Assembly: GCF_000720635.1 (NCBI RefSeq)
Contig: NZ_JOCF01000085.1
Coordinates: 1-40,159 of the forward strand
Length of the DNA stretch: 40,159 nucleotides
Direction: 5' to 3'
Origin: Streptomyces sp. NRRL WC-3742
Lineage (GTDB): Bacteria > Actinomycetota > Actinomycetes > Streptomycetales > Streptomycetaceae
Shown here: positions 15,749 to 23,617 of the stretch, in pieces
Numbering within the stretch: position 1 is the stretch's first letter
How the letters are laid out: each line of letters begins with the position of its first letter
Position numbers and translations under genes: made by a program
Notes under the pieces: generated by a model
The model's input: only the letters and a program-made list of their open reading frames with translations
Told to the model about the DNA's origin: nothing
Databases searched by the model: none

Positions 15749-16665
15749 GCGTAGTGCACCTTCCGCTCCAGGACGCCGAACTGGACGGCGGTACAGGCGA
15801 GCACGACCACGAGCAGCACCACGGCCTGGGCACTGGCCATGCCGAAGTCGCTGGAGCCGTAGGCGAAAGCCTTCTCGTAGACGGAGTAGACGAGGGTCTT
15901 GGTGGAGCTGTCCGGCCCGCCCTTGGTGAGGATGTGGATCTGGCCGAAACTCTGCAGGGCGTGGACGGTGGAGATCACCGTCAGGAAGAACAGGTTCGGG
16001 CCGAGCATCGGGACGGTGATGCTGCGGGCCAGCCGCAGGCCCGAGGCGCCGTCCAGGCGGGCGGCCTCGACGATCTCGGTGGGGATCGAGCCGATGCCCG
16101 CGGAGAGCACCAGGACGTTGTAGCCCAGGTTCATCCACACCGTGGTCACGGCCACCGAGATCAGCGCGTACCGCGAGTCGGTGAGCCAGCCGACCGGGCC
16201 GAGGCCCACCTGCGAGAGCAGGCCGTTGAGGACCCCGCTCGCGGGGTTGTAGAACACCGCGAAGACCACCGAGCCGCTGGCCACGGAGAAGGCGAACGGC
16301 AGCGCGAAGGCGGAGCGCATGAACCGCACGCCGCGGATCCTGTTCTCCAGGAGCAGGACCACCACCAGCGCCCCGAGCACGCCCGGCACCACGGTGAACA
16401 GCGTGAACAGCGCCGTGGTGAGGAGGGTTTCGCCGAAGTCGGCCGAGCTCAGCAGCTGCTGGTAGTGCTTCATCCCCACGAAGCGGCTGGGCGCGCCGAA
16501 CAGGTCGTTGGCGTGCGCGCTCAGGTAGAGGGTGCGGCCCAGCGGGTAGCCGATGAAGACGGCGAAGACCGCCAGGGAGGGCAGCAGGAAGGCCCAGGCG
16601 AGCCCGTGCTCGCCCCAGCGGTGACGGCGGCCCGGGAGGGTCGCGGGGTGCGGTGCGGTCGGCAT
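15745..16665 (-). CDS. Carbohydrate ABC transporter permease (UgpA/MalF-like)
   Basis: A 306-residue inner-membrane permease with about six helices, starting MPTAPHPATLPGRRHRWGEH. The ATPase-docking loop is EIVEAARLDGASGLRLARSITVPML. GAAAGGCGG lies upstream of ATG 16665. It is the first gene of the minus-strand importer operon, so the operon promoter should lie in 16666-16901. That region contains an ACGCG/CGCGT dyad at 16769-16780 that might be an operator. Its stop is ATGA-coupled to the 26-codon ORF. Confidence 0.92.
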   Translation of the reverse strand: MPTAPHPATLPGRRHRWGEHGLAWAFLLPSLAVFAVFIGYPLGRTLYLSAHANDLFGAPSRFVGMKHYQQLLSSADFGETLLTTALFTLFTVVPGVLGALVVVLLLENRIRGVRFMRSAFALPFAFSVASGSVVFAVFYNPASGVLNGLLSQVGLGPVGWLTDSRYALISVAVTTVWMNLGYNVLVLSAGIGSIPTEIVEAARLDGASGLRLARSITVPMLGPNLFFLTVISTVHALQSFGQIHILTKGGPDSSTKTLVYSVYEKAFAYGSSDFGMASAQAVVLLVVVLACTAVQFGVLERKVHYA

Positions 16666-16768
16666 TCTGCGGGCGTCCGCCTTTCGTGTGTCGGTTCCGG
16701 CCGAAACCGTGTCCTGCCCACACGACGGGGTGGAAACCTCACGATGAGCAACGGGTGTCCTGGTGCTT

Positions 16769-16780
16769 ACGCGTTCGCGT
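16769..16780. promoter_or_regulatory. Dyad ACGCG-TT-CGCGT upstream of the ugp-like operon
   Basis: Perfect 5-bp arms with a 2-bp centre, about 100 bp upstream of the first permease gene. It is a weak operator candidate in a GC-rich genome, where such dyads also arise by chance. Confidence 0.25.
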
Positions 16781-16901
16781 CAGATCCGGCCGTTCAGCGC
16801 CGGGACGTGCGACGGATCACACGCCGGTCGTGGGCGCACGGGCGCCCGGGGCGCCGACCCGATATCGATGGGGTGTCGGTGCGGTGCCGTACGGTGCCCG
16901 C

Positions 16902-17552
16902 GTGGACGACACCGAATTCGACATGCGGGCCGCGATGGCCGAATCCTTGCGGGGGCGCGCCGGCGCCTGGGCGCTGGTCGAGGGCTTCGCCGCCCACTGG
17001 AGCAAACCCCTGGGGCCGGACGACGGCTTCACCGGGGCCGAACTGGACGCGGCCGAGGCGCGGCTGGGCCTGCGGCTGCCGGTGGCGCTGCGCGAGGCGT
17101 ACGAGCTCTTCGGGCGCCGGGCGGACCTGACCAGCAACCAGGACGTGCTGCTGACGCCGGACGAGCTGTTCGTCATGGAAGGCGCGCTGGTCTACCGGGA
17201 GGAGAACCAGGGCTGCGCGCACTGGGGCGTCCTGCTCGAGGAGCTCGACGGGGAGGACCCGCCGACCGTCGTGCGGCCCGACCTGGCGGACAAGTCCCAG
17301 GAGCGGTGGGAGCCGTGGGAGGAGCGCTTCTCCATCGCGGCCGCGGTGATGGCCCTGTACGAGAAGGTGCTGGAGGACGACGACCTGAGCCTGGAACTCG
17401 ACCCGGAGGACGAGGTGTTCGGCGAACTGGAGGCCCTGCCCCCGCTCGGGCAGGACCTGCGGTGGTTCACGGGGCGCGGCGTGCTGGTGATGGTGATGGA
17501 GGGCTACGCGGTGGGGCGGGCCCGCACCGAGGCGGAGCTGGACGCGTTCTAG
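16902..17552 (+). CDS. SMI1/KNR4-family-like protein
   Basis: A 216-residue cytoplasmic protein. The segment GFTGAELDAAEARLGLRLPVALREAYELFGRR (about 43-74) is the typical opening of the SMI1/KNR4 (SUKH) fold, followed by DVLLTPDELFVMEGALVYREENQGCAHWGV. SUKH proteins include immunity proteins to contact-dependent and polymorphic toxins as well as housekeeping relatives; no toxin gene is adjacent, so that role is not supported here. Start GTG 16902 lies six bases after a -10-like TACGGT (16890-16895) with no ribosome binding site, suggesting a leaderless message. ATG 16923 is an alternative. A three-copy 20-bp repeat starts at its stop codon. Confidence 0.82.
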   Translation: MDDTEFDMRAAMAESLRGRAGAWALVEGFAAHWSKPLGPDDGFTGAELDAAEARLGLRLPVALREAYELFGRRADLTSNQDVLLTPDELFVMEGALVYREENQGCAHWGVLLEELDGEDPPTVVRPDLADKSQERWEPWEERFSIAAAVMALYEKVLEDDDLSLELDPEDEVFGELEALPPLGQDLRWFTGRGVLVMVMEGYAVGRARTEAELDAF

Positions 17553-17611
17553 GGGTTACGGAACCGGCCTGGGGGCTACGGAACCGGCCCAGGGGTTACG
17601 GAACCGGCTCG
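17552..17611. repeat. Three 20-bp tandem repeats after the SMI1-like gene
   Basis: Three copies of about GGGGTTACGGAACCGGCCTG, with core TACGGAACCGG in all three, begin at the last base of the stop codon and run into the terminator hairpin. Confidence 0.8.
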
Positions 17612-17644
17612 ACGGCCCTGCGGGTGCGGGGCCGTCGAGCCGGT
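17603..17644. terminator. Bidirectional hairpin terminator
   Basis: A perfect 16-bp stem (17603-17618 with 17629-17644) and 10-nt loop between the convergent SMI1-like and MFS-SDR genes. Confidence 0.88.
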
Positions 17645-17655
17645 GCGGCCTACGG

Positions 17656-18417
17656 TCAGGCCGTGACGCCGCCGTCCAGCACCAGGTCGGCGCCGACGGT
17701 GTACCCGGCCTCCGGGGAGGCGAGGTACAGCACGGCGGCGGCGATCTCCTCGACCGCGCCGGCCCGGCCCACCGGCACCTCCGCCTTCATGCGCTCGGCC
17801 TTCTCGGCCTCGCTCTCGCCCGTACGGGTCGACATGTCGGTGGCCACCGGGCCGGGGCTGACCAGGTTGATCCGGATGCCGTCCGCGACGTGGTCGCGGG
17901 CGGCGGAGCGGGTCAGCGCGCTGACGGCGGCCTTACTGGTGACGTAGGCTCCGGCGCCCTCCAGGCGCCTGTGGGCGCCGAGGTTGGAGGAGACGTTGAC
18001 GATGGCGCCGCCGCCGTTCTCCCGCAGGTGGGCGATCTGGTGCTGCATGGCGAACAGGGTGCCGTTCACGTTGACCTCGAATATGTAGCGCCACTGGGCC
18101 TCGTCGATGTCGGCGACCTTGCCCATGCCGGCCAGCACCCCGGCGTTGTTGACGGCCACGTGCAGGGCGCCGAAGGCTTCGACGGTCTCCCGGACCAGCC
18201 GGGCGGCGTCCTCGCTCTTCGACACGTCACCGGTGATCGCGAGGGCCTTGCCGCCCGCCTGCTCGATCAGCTCGACGGTCTCCGCCAGCGGCCCGGCGCT
18301 GCGCCCGGCCACGGCGACGTTGGCGCCCTCCGCGGCGAAGGCCAGGGCGATGGCACGGCCGATGCCGCGGCCGGCGCCGGTGACCAGGACGGTGCGGTCG
18401 GCGAAACGCGTGGTCAT
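17656..18417 (-). CDS. Short-chain dehydrogenase/reductase, internal start within the MFS-SDR frame
   Basis: A 253-residue classical SDR. It shows the NAD(P)-binding GAGRGIG (14-20), the NNAG motif, catalytic Ser in VNVSSNLG and YVTSK (Tyr and Lys of YxxxK), and the family ending GADLVLDGGVTA. ATG 18417 is preceded by GAGGAG at correct spacing, so ribosomes can start here even though the frame is also open from the exporter. The substrate is unknown; pairing with an exporter under TetR control suggests detoxification of an aldehyde, ketone or quinone. If the upstream stop has really been lost, this region is translated in two forms. Confidence 0.65.
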   Translation of the reverse strand: MTTRFADRTVLVTGAGRGIGRAIALAFAAEGANVAVAGRSAGPLAETVELIEQAGGKALAITGDVSKSEDAARLVRETVEAFGALHVAVNNAGVLAGMGKVADIDEAQWRYIFEVNVNGTLFAMQHQIAHLRENGGGAIVNVSSNLGAHRRLEGAGAYVTSKAAVSALTRSAARDHVADGIRINLVSPGPVATDMSTRTGESEAEKAERMKAEVPVGRAGAVEEIAAAVLYLASPEAGYTVGADLVLDGGVTA

Positions 18418-19902
18418 GATGGGTACTCCTCGGTGGTGTTCGGTGGAACGGATCGTGGGGGTCTCGGGTGCCGCCGCTGGGCGCGGCAGGGCACGGATCG
18501 TGGCGGTCTCGGGTGCCGCCGCCGAACGCGGCAGCGTGGCGACCGCGGCGGCGGTGAGCGCCAGCAGCACGGCGGCGGCCGCGAAGGCCAGGGCGTAGCC
18601 GTCGACGCCCGGCCGGACGGCGGCGAGCGCCATGAGGGCGGCGACTCCGGCGGCCGGGCCGAGTTCCATCGCGGTGTTGAACAGGCCCGCGGCCAGGCCC
18701 GTGCGCTCGGGCGGCACACCGGCGGTGGCGAGCACGGCGGCGCCCGCGAAGGAGGCGGCGGACCCGGCGGCGAGCAGCACCAGCCCGGGCAGCAGCCCGG
18801 TGCCGTAGCCGCTGTCGGGCCCGAGGCCCGCCAGCAGGCCGAGGCCCGCGCCGGCCAGGGCGAGCCCGGCGGCGGTGACCGGCACCGGGCCGCGCCGGGC
18901 GGTCAGCGCCGCGGCGAGCCGCCCGGCCACCGGGAGGGTGAGGGCGAAGGGCAGGAAGGCCCCGGAGGTGGCCAACACGCCCCAGCCGCGCTCCTGTTGG
19001 AGGTAGAGCGCGATCAGCAGCGAGCTGAGCGCGGTGCCGGTGGCGGTGGCCATGACGGCGGCCAGCGCGGTGGCCCGGCGCCGCTCGGCGAGGAAGCCGG
19101 GCGGTAGCAGCGGGTCGGCGGTGCGGCGTTCGGCGGCGGCGAAGGCGAGCAGCAGGAGCACGCCGAGCGCCACCGGGGCGTACGCGGCGGGGCTGCGCCA
19201 GCCGTACCCGGTGGAGGCGACCAGGCCGCAACTGGCCGCGCAGACACCGGCGGTGGCGAGGGCGGCGCCGCGCAGGTCCAGGCCGGGGGTGCGGGCGGAG
19301 GTACCGGCCGGGGTACGGGCGAGGGTGCGGGCGGCTGCGGCCCGTGGGAGCGTGCCGGAGCGGGCGAGGGCGGTGGCCGCGACCAGGACGGGCACGGCGA
19401 ACAGCCAGCGCCAGGAGACCCAGGCGGCGACGGCGCCGGAGAGCAGGTTGCCGAGCGTGGCGCCGAGCACCGACAGGCCGCCCCAGGTGGCCATCGCCCG
19501 GCGGTAGTCGGCCGCGCGCGGGTGCAGTTCGCGGACGACGGCCACCGCCGCGGGGGCGATCAGGGCCGCGCCGAGGCCCTGGGCGAAGCGCCCGGCGAGC
19601 AGGAGGGCCGGGGAGGGGGCGAGCGCGCACAGGATCGAGGCGGCCGCGAACAGGAACAGGCCCGATCGCAGGACGGCGCGCCCTCCCTGACGGTCCGTCA
19701 GTCGTCCGCCGAGGAGCAGCAGGGAGCTGAAGGAGAGTCCGTAGGCGGCGTTCAGCAGCAGGAGCCCTGCCGGACCGAGCCCCAACTCGCCCGCCACCAG
19801 CGGCAACGGGACGGAGAGGATCATGATCGTGAAGATCAGCGTCGCCTGGACGACACCGAGCAGCGCGAAGCCGGAGCGACCGGCCCTGGCAGCGTCATGC
19901 AC
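17656..19902 (-). CDS. MFS drug exporter fused in frame to a short-chain dehydrogenase
   Basis: A single open frame of 748 residues. Residues about 1-460 are a DHA2-type (EmrB/QacA-like) exporter: MHDAARAGRSGFALLGVVQATLIF, GRLTDRQGGRAVLRSGL after helix 2, and the helix-5 region LGATLGNLLSGAVAAWVSWRWLF. After the last helix comes a Pro/Ala-rich linker with two copies of a 15-residue repeat (LPRSAAAPETATI / LPRPAAAPETPTI), then a complete SDR of 253 residues with its own internal ATG and ribosome binding site. No stop codon separates them. The start is GTG 19902 after GGGGGTAAGG. The operator upstream matches that of the adjacent TetR gene. It may give both a fusion and free SDR. Confidence 0.75.
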   Translation of the reverse strand: MHDAARAGRSGFALLGVVQATLIFTIMILSVPLPLVAGELGLGPAGLLLLNAAYGLSFSSLLLLGGRLTDRQGGRAVLRSGLFLFAAASILCALAPSPALLLAGRFAQGLGAALIAPAAVAVVRELHPRAADYRRAMATWGGLSVLGATLGNLLSGAVAAWVSWRWLFAVPVLVAATALARSGTLPRAAAARTLARTPAGTSARTPGLDLRGAALATAGVCAASCGLVASTGYGWRSPAAYAPVALGVLLLLAFAAAERRTADPLLPPGFLAERRRATALAAVMATATGTALSSLLIALYLQQERGWGVLATSGAFLPFALTLPVAGRLAAALTARRGPVPVTAAGLALAGAGLGLLAGLGPDSGYGTGLLPGLVLLAAGSAASFAGAAVLATAGVPPERTGLAAGLFNTAMELGPAAGVAALMALAAVRPGVDGYALAFAAAAVLLALTAAAVATLPRSAAAPETATIRALPRPAAAPETPTIRSTEHHRGVPIMTTRFADRTVLVTGAGRGIGRAIALAFAAEGANVAVAGRSAGPLAETVELIEQAGGKALAITGDVSKSEDAARLVRETVEAFGALHVAVNNAGVLAGMGKVADIDEAQWRYIFEVNVNGTLFAMQHQIAHLRENGGGAIVNVSSNLGAHRRLEGAGAYVTSKAAVSALTRSAARDHVADGIRINLVSPGPVATDMSTRTGESEAEKAERMKAEVPVGRAGAVEEIAAAVLYLASPEAGYTVGADLVLDGGVTA
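18448..18537. repeat. 45-bp tandem duplication at the MFS-SDR junction
   Basis: Two copies, offset by exactly 45 bp (starts 18448 and 18493), of a unit beginning ACGGATCGTGG and containing GTCTCGGGTGCCGCCGC. The period is a multiple of three, so the frame stays open. It encodes the 15-residue linker repeat. Confidence 0.85.
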
Positions 19903-19917
19903 AATCCTTACCCCCTT

Positions 19918-19935
19918 CAAGAACGATCGGTCCAG
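19918..19935. promoter_or_regulatory. TetR operator copy 1, before the MFS-SDR gene
   Basis: CAAGAACGATCGGTCCAG is nearly identical to the site before tetR (16 of 18 bases) and is an imperfect palindrome around CGATCG. It ends 16 bp before the GTG start, overlapping the likely promoter (TGGACC on the minus strand as a -35-like element). Confidence 0.75.
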
Positions 19936-19983
19936 AATAAGGACATGCGAAAGCCCGTCCCCCGTACCATCGATGACGGTGCG

Positions 19984-20562
19984 TCAGTCCAGCAGCGACA
20001 GCGCCTGCTCGGCGGCGTCGAGCACCCGCGGGCCGCCGTCCGCGGTCTTGCCGACCACCCGGATGCCCTGCAGCAGCACCACCAGCATCCGCGCCAGGGC
20101 CCGCGGCTCCCGCCCCGGGGACAGCTCACCCTGCGCCTGGGCGCGCATCAGGGCACCGGTGAGCGCCAGTTCCAGACTGCCCAGACTGGCGGCCGCCCTG
20201 CGCTCCACCACCGGGTCGTGCGCGGCGAGTTCGATCACCGTATTGGTCACGAAGCACCCACGACGCCCTTCCTCCCCCGCCGTTTCGGCGTAGCGCCGCA
20301 CCACCGTACGCACGGCCGGCAGCGCGGGGCCCGGCTGGGACAGCTCGGCCAGTAGCGCGGGGTCGTGCTGCTCGACGTAGCGCTCCAGCGCGCGCAGGTA
20401 CAGCTCGTGCTTGCTGCCGAAGGTGGCGTACAGACTGGCCCGGGCGATGCCGAGCCCCTCGACCAGGTCGGCCATCGAGGTCGCCTCGTAGCCGCGCCGC
20501 CAGAACAGCTCCAGCGCGGACTGCAGGGCGGCGTCCGGATCGAACTCCTTGGTGCGTGCCAT
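19984..20562 (-). CDS. TetR/AcrR family transcriptional regulator
   Basis: A 192-residue repressor. The N-terminal helix-turn-helix (about 10-55) reads DAALQSALELFWRRGYEATSMADLVEGLGIARASLYATFGSKHELY; the all-helical C-terminal ligand domain contains GCFVTNTVIELAAHDP, as in AcrR-type regulators of efflux. ATG 20562 lies seven bases after -10 TAGGGT with no ribosome binding site, so it is probably leaderless. It lies just upstream of, and in the same direction as, the MFS-SDR gene, with the same operator before each. It is expected to repress itself and the exporter/dehydrogenase until an inducer binds. Confidence 0.92.
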   Translation of the reverse strand: MARTKEFDPDAALQSALELFWRRGYEATSMADLVEGLGIARASLYATFGSKHELYLRALERYVEQHDPALLAELSQPGPALPAVRTVVRRYAETAGEEGRRGCFVTNTVIELAAHDPVVERRAAASLGSLELALTGALMRAQAQGELSPGREPRALARMLVVLLQGIRVVGKTADGGPRVLDAAEQALSLLD

Positions 20563-20569
20563 GAGAGGA

Positions 20570-20600
20570 ACCCTAGACCCATCTAGAACGATCGGTCAAG
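20570..20600 (-). promoter_or_regulatory. tetR promoter with overlapping operator copy 2
   Basis: On the minus strand, -35 TTGACC (20594-20599) and -10 TAGGGT (20570-20575) are separated by 18 bp. The operator CTAGAACGATCGGTCAAG (20583-20600) is an 18-bp palindrome with 14 of 18 symmetric positions and covers the -35, which fits autorepression. Confidence 0.75.
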
Positions 20601-20641
20601 AATGGCCAACTTGCGCCTCTTGACAGCTTGCTGACTGAGCA

Positions 20642-20670
20642 TTGCCAAGAGGCTCCTGCGCGGCTACGTT
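20642..20670 (+). promoter_or_regulatory. Candidate promoter of the DoxX gene
   Basis: TTGCCA (20642-20647) and TACGTT (20665-20670) are spaced by 17 bp, about 48 bp before the start codon. Confidence 0.45.
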
Positions 20671-20718
20671 TACCGATCCGTTCACTATTCAACCTCCCCC
20701 GCACTGGAGGCTCTCCCC

Positions 20719-21198
20719 ATGTCCACGAACCTCCCGGCCAGCACCAAACAGCTGGCCGAGACGGCCCAGCCCTACGTACTGGCGGCCTTCCGGGTTGTCG
20801 TCGGCCTGCTCTTCGCCTTCCACGGCGCCGCCTCGCTCTTCGGCGTCTTCGGCGGCGCGGTCGGCAAGCACGGCGGCAGTGTCCCGGTCGGCGAGTGGCC
20901 GGGCTGGTGGGCCGCCCTGATCCAGTTGGTCGGCGGCGTGTTTGTCCTGGCCGGCGCCGGCACCCGCTGGGCCGCGCTGCTCTGCTCCGGCTCGATGGCC
21001 TACGCCTACTTCACCGTCCACCAGGAGCACTCCCTGCTGCCGCTCCAGAACGGCGGCGAGTCCTCGGTGATGTTCTGCTGGGCCTTCTTCGCCATCGCGT
21101 TCATAGGCTCCGGCCCGTACTCGGTGGACGCGCTACTGACCCGCCGCACCCAGACTGCGGCGGCCGAGCCGACCGTCCGGTCGGCCACCACGGTCTGA
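20719..21198 (+). CDS. DoxX family membrane protein
   Basis: A 159-residue protein with four hydrophobic helices: about 20-45 (YVLAAFRVVVGLLFAFHGAASLFGVF), 64-83, 84-102 and 118-135. The early FRVVVGLLFAFHGAASLFG is the DoxX family signature. In other actinomycetes DoxX proteins take part in membrane redox and thiol stress complexes; whether this one does is not visible. GGAGG lies 13 bases before ATG 20719. It is divergent from tetR and convergent with the thiamine-binding-type gene. Confidence 0.9.
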   Translation: MSTNLPASTKQLAETAQPYVLAAFRVVVGLLFAFHGAASLFGVFGGAVGKHGGSVPVGEWPGWWAALIQLVGGVFVLAGAGTRWAALLCSGSMAYAYFTVHQEHSLLPLQNGGESSVMFCWAFFAIAFIGSGPYSVDALLTRRTQTAAAEPTVRSATTV

Positions 21199-21221
21199 GT
21201 CGACAGCGTCCGAGCCGGGGC

Positions 21222-21518
21222 TCACCCCTCGGCGAGGTACCGCTCGACGGTGGCCACCTTGGCGGTGAGGCCGTCGGTGACCCCGGCACGGTCGTCGATC
21301 TTGATGACCGTGCTCACCCGGTCGCCGTACGCCTTCACCGCCTCGATCGCCTCCCGGATCACCGGCATCACCTCGTCCCACTCCCCCTCGATGCTGGTGA
21401 ACATCGCATCCGTGCGGTTCGGCAGTCCGCTCGCACGCACCACCCGGACGGCGGCGGCCACCGCCTCCCCCACGTCCTCGCCGATGCCCAGCGGGGTCAC
21501 CGAAAAAGCTGCGATCAC
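21222..21518 (-). CDS. MTH1187/YkoF-type thiamine-binding family protein
   Basis: A 98-residue ferredoxin-like fold protein of the MTH1187 (PF01910) family. It starts [32 protein letters not shown] and includes the conserved [21 protein letters not shown] stretch. Members bind thiamine-like molecules or act as small cytoplasmic binding proteins. Start GTG 21518 sits seven bases from a strong AGGAGG. It lies downstream of sulP on the same strand, separated by an 18-bp hairpin whose 3' arm abuts this ribosome binding site. Confidence 0.9.
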   Translation of the reverse strand: MIAAFSVTPLGIGEDVGEAVAAAVRVVRASGLPNRTDAMFTSIEGEWDEVMPVIREAIEAVKAYGDRVSTVIKIDDRAGVTDGLTAKVATVERYLAEG

Positions 21519-21527
21519 CGTTCCTCC

Positions 21528-21571
21528 TAGCCTGGTCGCGTCCCCTGATCCCCGGGGACGCGACCAGGCTA
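21528..21571 (-). terminator. 18-bp perfect hairpin between sulP and the thiamine-binding-type gene
   Basis: A stem of 18 perfect pairs (21528-21545 with 21554-21571) with an 8-nt loop. It lies 9 bp after the sulP stop. In the minus-strand transcript the 3' arm ends in CTA directly before GGAGG of the next gene, so besides terminating sulP it may lower expression of the downstream gene in read-through transcripts. Confidence 0.8.
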
Positions 21572-21580
21572 GACGGCTCT

Positions 21581-23098
21581 TCAGCCGACGGCCGGCAGGG
21601 GCGGTTCGACGGCCAGGGAGGCGGTGGACCGGGCGCGGTGCTGCTCGGCCCAGGAGGACAGGGCGAGGGTGCAGGCGTGGTCCAGGTGGCGCAGGCCGGA
21701 CCAGTCCAGTTCCACCGGGCGGTCGGCGGGCAGCCGTTCCAGGGTGTCCAGCAGCCGGGGCAGCCGCAGGAAGGTCGCGTTGCCGCTGAGCCGGACGCGG
21801 TGCAGCGGCTGCCCGGTCGCGGGCACCACCTCCTCCACGGCGATCTGCAGGTGGGAGGTCTGCCAGGCGGACTTGACCACCGCCAGGCCGACGCCGATGA
21901 GCACCCCTTCGAACAGGTCGGTGGCGATGATCGCGACGGCCGTCACGGTGAGCACCACCGCCTCTCCCCGGTGCCCGCGGCAGAGTGCGGCGATCCGCCG
22001 TACGGGGACGAGCTTGGCGCCCGCGTGCACCAGGACGGCGGCCAGCGCCGCCAGCGGGACGTACCCGAGGGCGGCGGGCAGCAGGGCGGTGAACAGCAGC
22101 AGCCAGAGGCCGTGCAGGAAACGGGAGGCCCTGGTGCGGGCGCCTGCCTGGACGTTGGCGGCGCTGCGGACGATCACCGCCGTCATCGGCAGGGCGCCGA
22201 GCAGCCCGCAGACGGTGTTGCCGACGCCCTGGGCGGTGAGTTCGCGGTCGTAGTCGGTGCGGGGGCCGTGGTGCATCCGGTCGACGGCGGCGGCGCTGAA
22301 CAGCGTCTCGGCGGAGGCGATGAGGGTGAAGGCGATGACGGTGCCGAGCCCGGCCGTGCCCAGGAGCGCCTCGAGGTCGGCGCCCTCGGGCGTGTGGACG
22401 ACGTCGAGCAGGCCGGAGACCCGCACCCGGGCCACGGGCAGGTCGGCGGCGGCGGTGACGGCGGCGGCCAGCCCGACCGCGGCGAGCGGCGCGGGGACGG
22501 CGCGGGCGATCCGCGGCGGCAGGTACTTCCAGGCGAGGAGGACGAGCAGGGTGGCGAGGCCCAGGGCGAACGCGGTGCGGTTCGCGGCGCCGGTGAGCGC
22601 CTCGGCGGCCAGGCGGGGCAGTCCGGCGAGCTTGTCGGGGCCGGTGGCGGGGGCGCGGCGGTCGGCGAGGGCGTAGAGCTGGCCGGTCAGCAGGGTCAGG
22701 CCGATGCCGGCGAGCATGCCGTGCACCACCGAGGCACTCATGGCACGGAACCAGCGGCCGAGCCGCAGGGCGCCCATGGCGAGTTGGAGCAGCCCGGTGG
22801 CGAGCACCAGCAGGCCCAGCGCGCCGGGGCCGTAGCGCTGGACGGCGTCGGCGACGAGCACGGTCAGTCCGGCGGCGGGACCGCTGACCTGGAGGCTGCT
22901 GCCGGGCAGCAGGCCGACGACCAGGCCGCCGACGAGGCCCGTGACGAGCCCGAGTTCGGCCGGGACGCCGGAGGCGACGGCAACGCCGACGCACAGGGGC
23001 AGGGCGATCAGGAAGACGACGAGCGAGGCGGGCAGGTCGTGCCGCCAGGGCACGGCGCGCAGCGCGGCGAGCGGGTTCCGGCGGGTCGGCGGGGTCAC
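21581..23098 (-). CDS. SulP family inorganic anion transporter with STAS domain
   Basis: A 505-residue SLC26/SulP transporter. It starts [46 protein letters not shown]; residues about 20-400 are the 14-segment transport core and about 410-505 a STAS domain ([37 protein letters not shown]). Anions carried by this family include sulfate, bicarbonate and chloride. The [20 protein letters not shown] start resembles members often linked to carbonic anhydrase, but the upstream Cys-Cys leader hints at sulfur control. Start GTG 23098 overlaps the leader stop (GTGA). Confidence 0.92.
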   Translation of the reverse strand: MTPPTRRNPLAALRAVPWRHDLPASLVVFLIALPLCVGVAVASGVPAELGLVTGLVGGLVVGLLPGSSLQVSGPAAGLTVLVADAVQRYGPGALGLLVLATGLLQLAMGALRLGRWFRAMSASVVHGMLAGIGLTLLTGQLYALADRRAPATGPDKLAGLPRLAAEALTGAANRTAFALGLATLLVLLAWKYLPPRIARAVPAPLAAVGLAAAVTAAADLPVARVRVSGLLDVVHTPEGADLEALLGTAGLGTVIAFTLIASAETLFSAAAVDRMHHGPRTDYDRELTAQGVGNTVCGLLGALPMTAVIVRSAANVQAGARTRASRFLHGLWLLLFTALLPAALGYVPLAALAAVLVHAGAKLVPVRRIAALCRGHRGEAVVLTVTAVAIIATDLFEGVLIGVGLAVVKSAWQTSHLQIAVEEVVPATGQPLHRVRLSGNATFLRLPRLLDTLERLPADRPVELDWSGLRHLDHACTLALSSWAEQHRARSTASLAVEPPLPAVG

Positions 23099-23166
23099 CC
23101 GGTCACCGCCGGGCGGCGGGCAGGGACGGGGGTGGAGGTGGAGGTGGGGGTGAGGTCACAGCACAT
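23095..23166 (-). CDS. Leader peptide with Cys-Cys, coupled to sulP (23 codons)
   Basis: A 23-codon [26 protein letters not shown], starting at ATG 23166 with GGAAGG nine bases upstream, a better ribosome binding site than sulP itself has. Codons 2 and 3 are both Cys. The stop overlaps the sulP GTG by four bases (GTGA), so sulP translation should depend on ribosomes finishing this peptide. Poly-Cys short ORFs upstream of sulfur genes work as cysteine attenuators in mycobacteria; this one has only two Cys codons, so the role is inferred by analogy. Confidence 0.6.
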   Translation of the reverse strand: MCCDLTPTSTSTPVPARRPAVTG

Positions 23167-23561
23167 GGGGTCGTTCCTTCCGCGCACCCGGGCACTACGG
23201 GCGCGCCGTCGCGAGGCGAGCGGGGTGTGAGGACCACACGGGTGGGGGCGGCAGCGGTGCGATCGGGGGCGGTCCGGTCAGGGCGGTCCGGTCAGGGGGT
23301 GCGTCCCTCGCCCGGGTGCGGCGGACCGGGCGCGACGGTCCTGGACGGTGGCCTCCCACGGGAGCTCCCCCGCTCCCCGGGCACCTCGAATTCCCCCCGC
23401 CGCAGCCTCAGTTGGACGTCACGGGCCCGGCGTGGCACCGACGGTACCCAGCCGCGCCGGGTCGTCCGACCCCGGACACCGGGCCTTCACCGGCACTCCA
23501 CACGGGGTCCGCTTTCGGGCGCGGAGGCGGAGGTTCCCCGGGAACGCGGGCGCGAGCCTCG

Positions 23562-23579
23562 TCCTTCCGTACGAAAGGA
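23562..23579. promoter_or_regulatory. Operator-like palindrome, gcl site 1
   Basis: TCCTTCCGTACGAAAGGA is an 18-bp imperfect palindrome centred on GTAC with only one base pair out of symmetry on each side. It lies about 40 bp upstream of the gcl -35. Confidence 0.5.
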
Positions 23580-23594
23580 CCCCGGGCCCCGCCG

Positions 23595-23611
23595 TTCAAC
23601 AATCCGTTGAA
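23595..23611. promoter_or_regulatory. Dyad TTCAAC-N5-GTTGAA upstream of the gcl promoter
   Basis: Perfect 6-bp arms, ending seven bases before the -35 box. Its position suits an activator or a second regulator. The sequence differs from the TTCC-type sites around it. Confidence 0.45.
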
Positions 23612-23617
23612 GTCCCC

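Noticed and set aside
16902..17552. SMI1/KNR4-like gene as an immunity protein of a polymorphic toxin
   Set aside because: No toxin, secretion or delivery gene is adjacent; the neighbour is a sugar importer operon.
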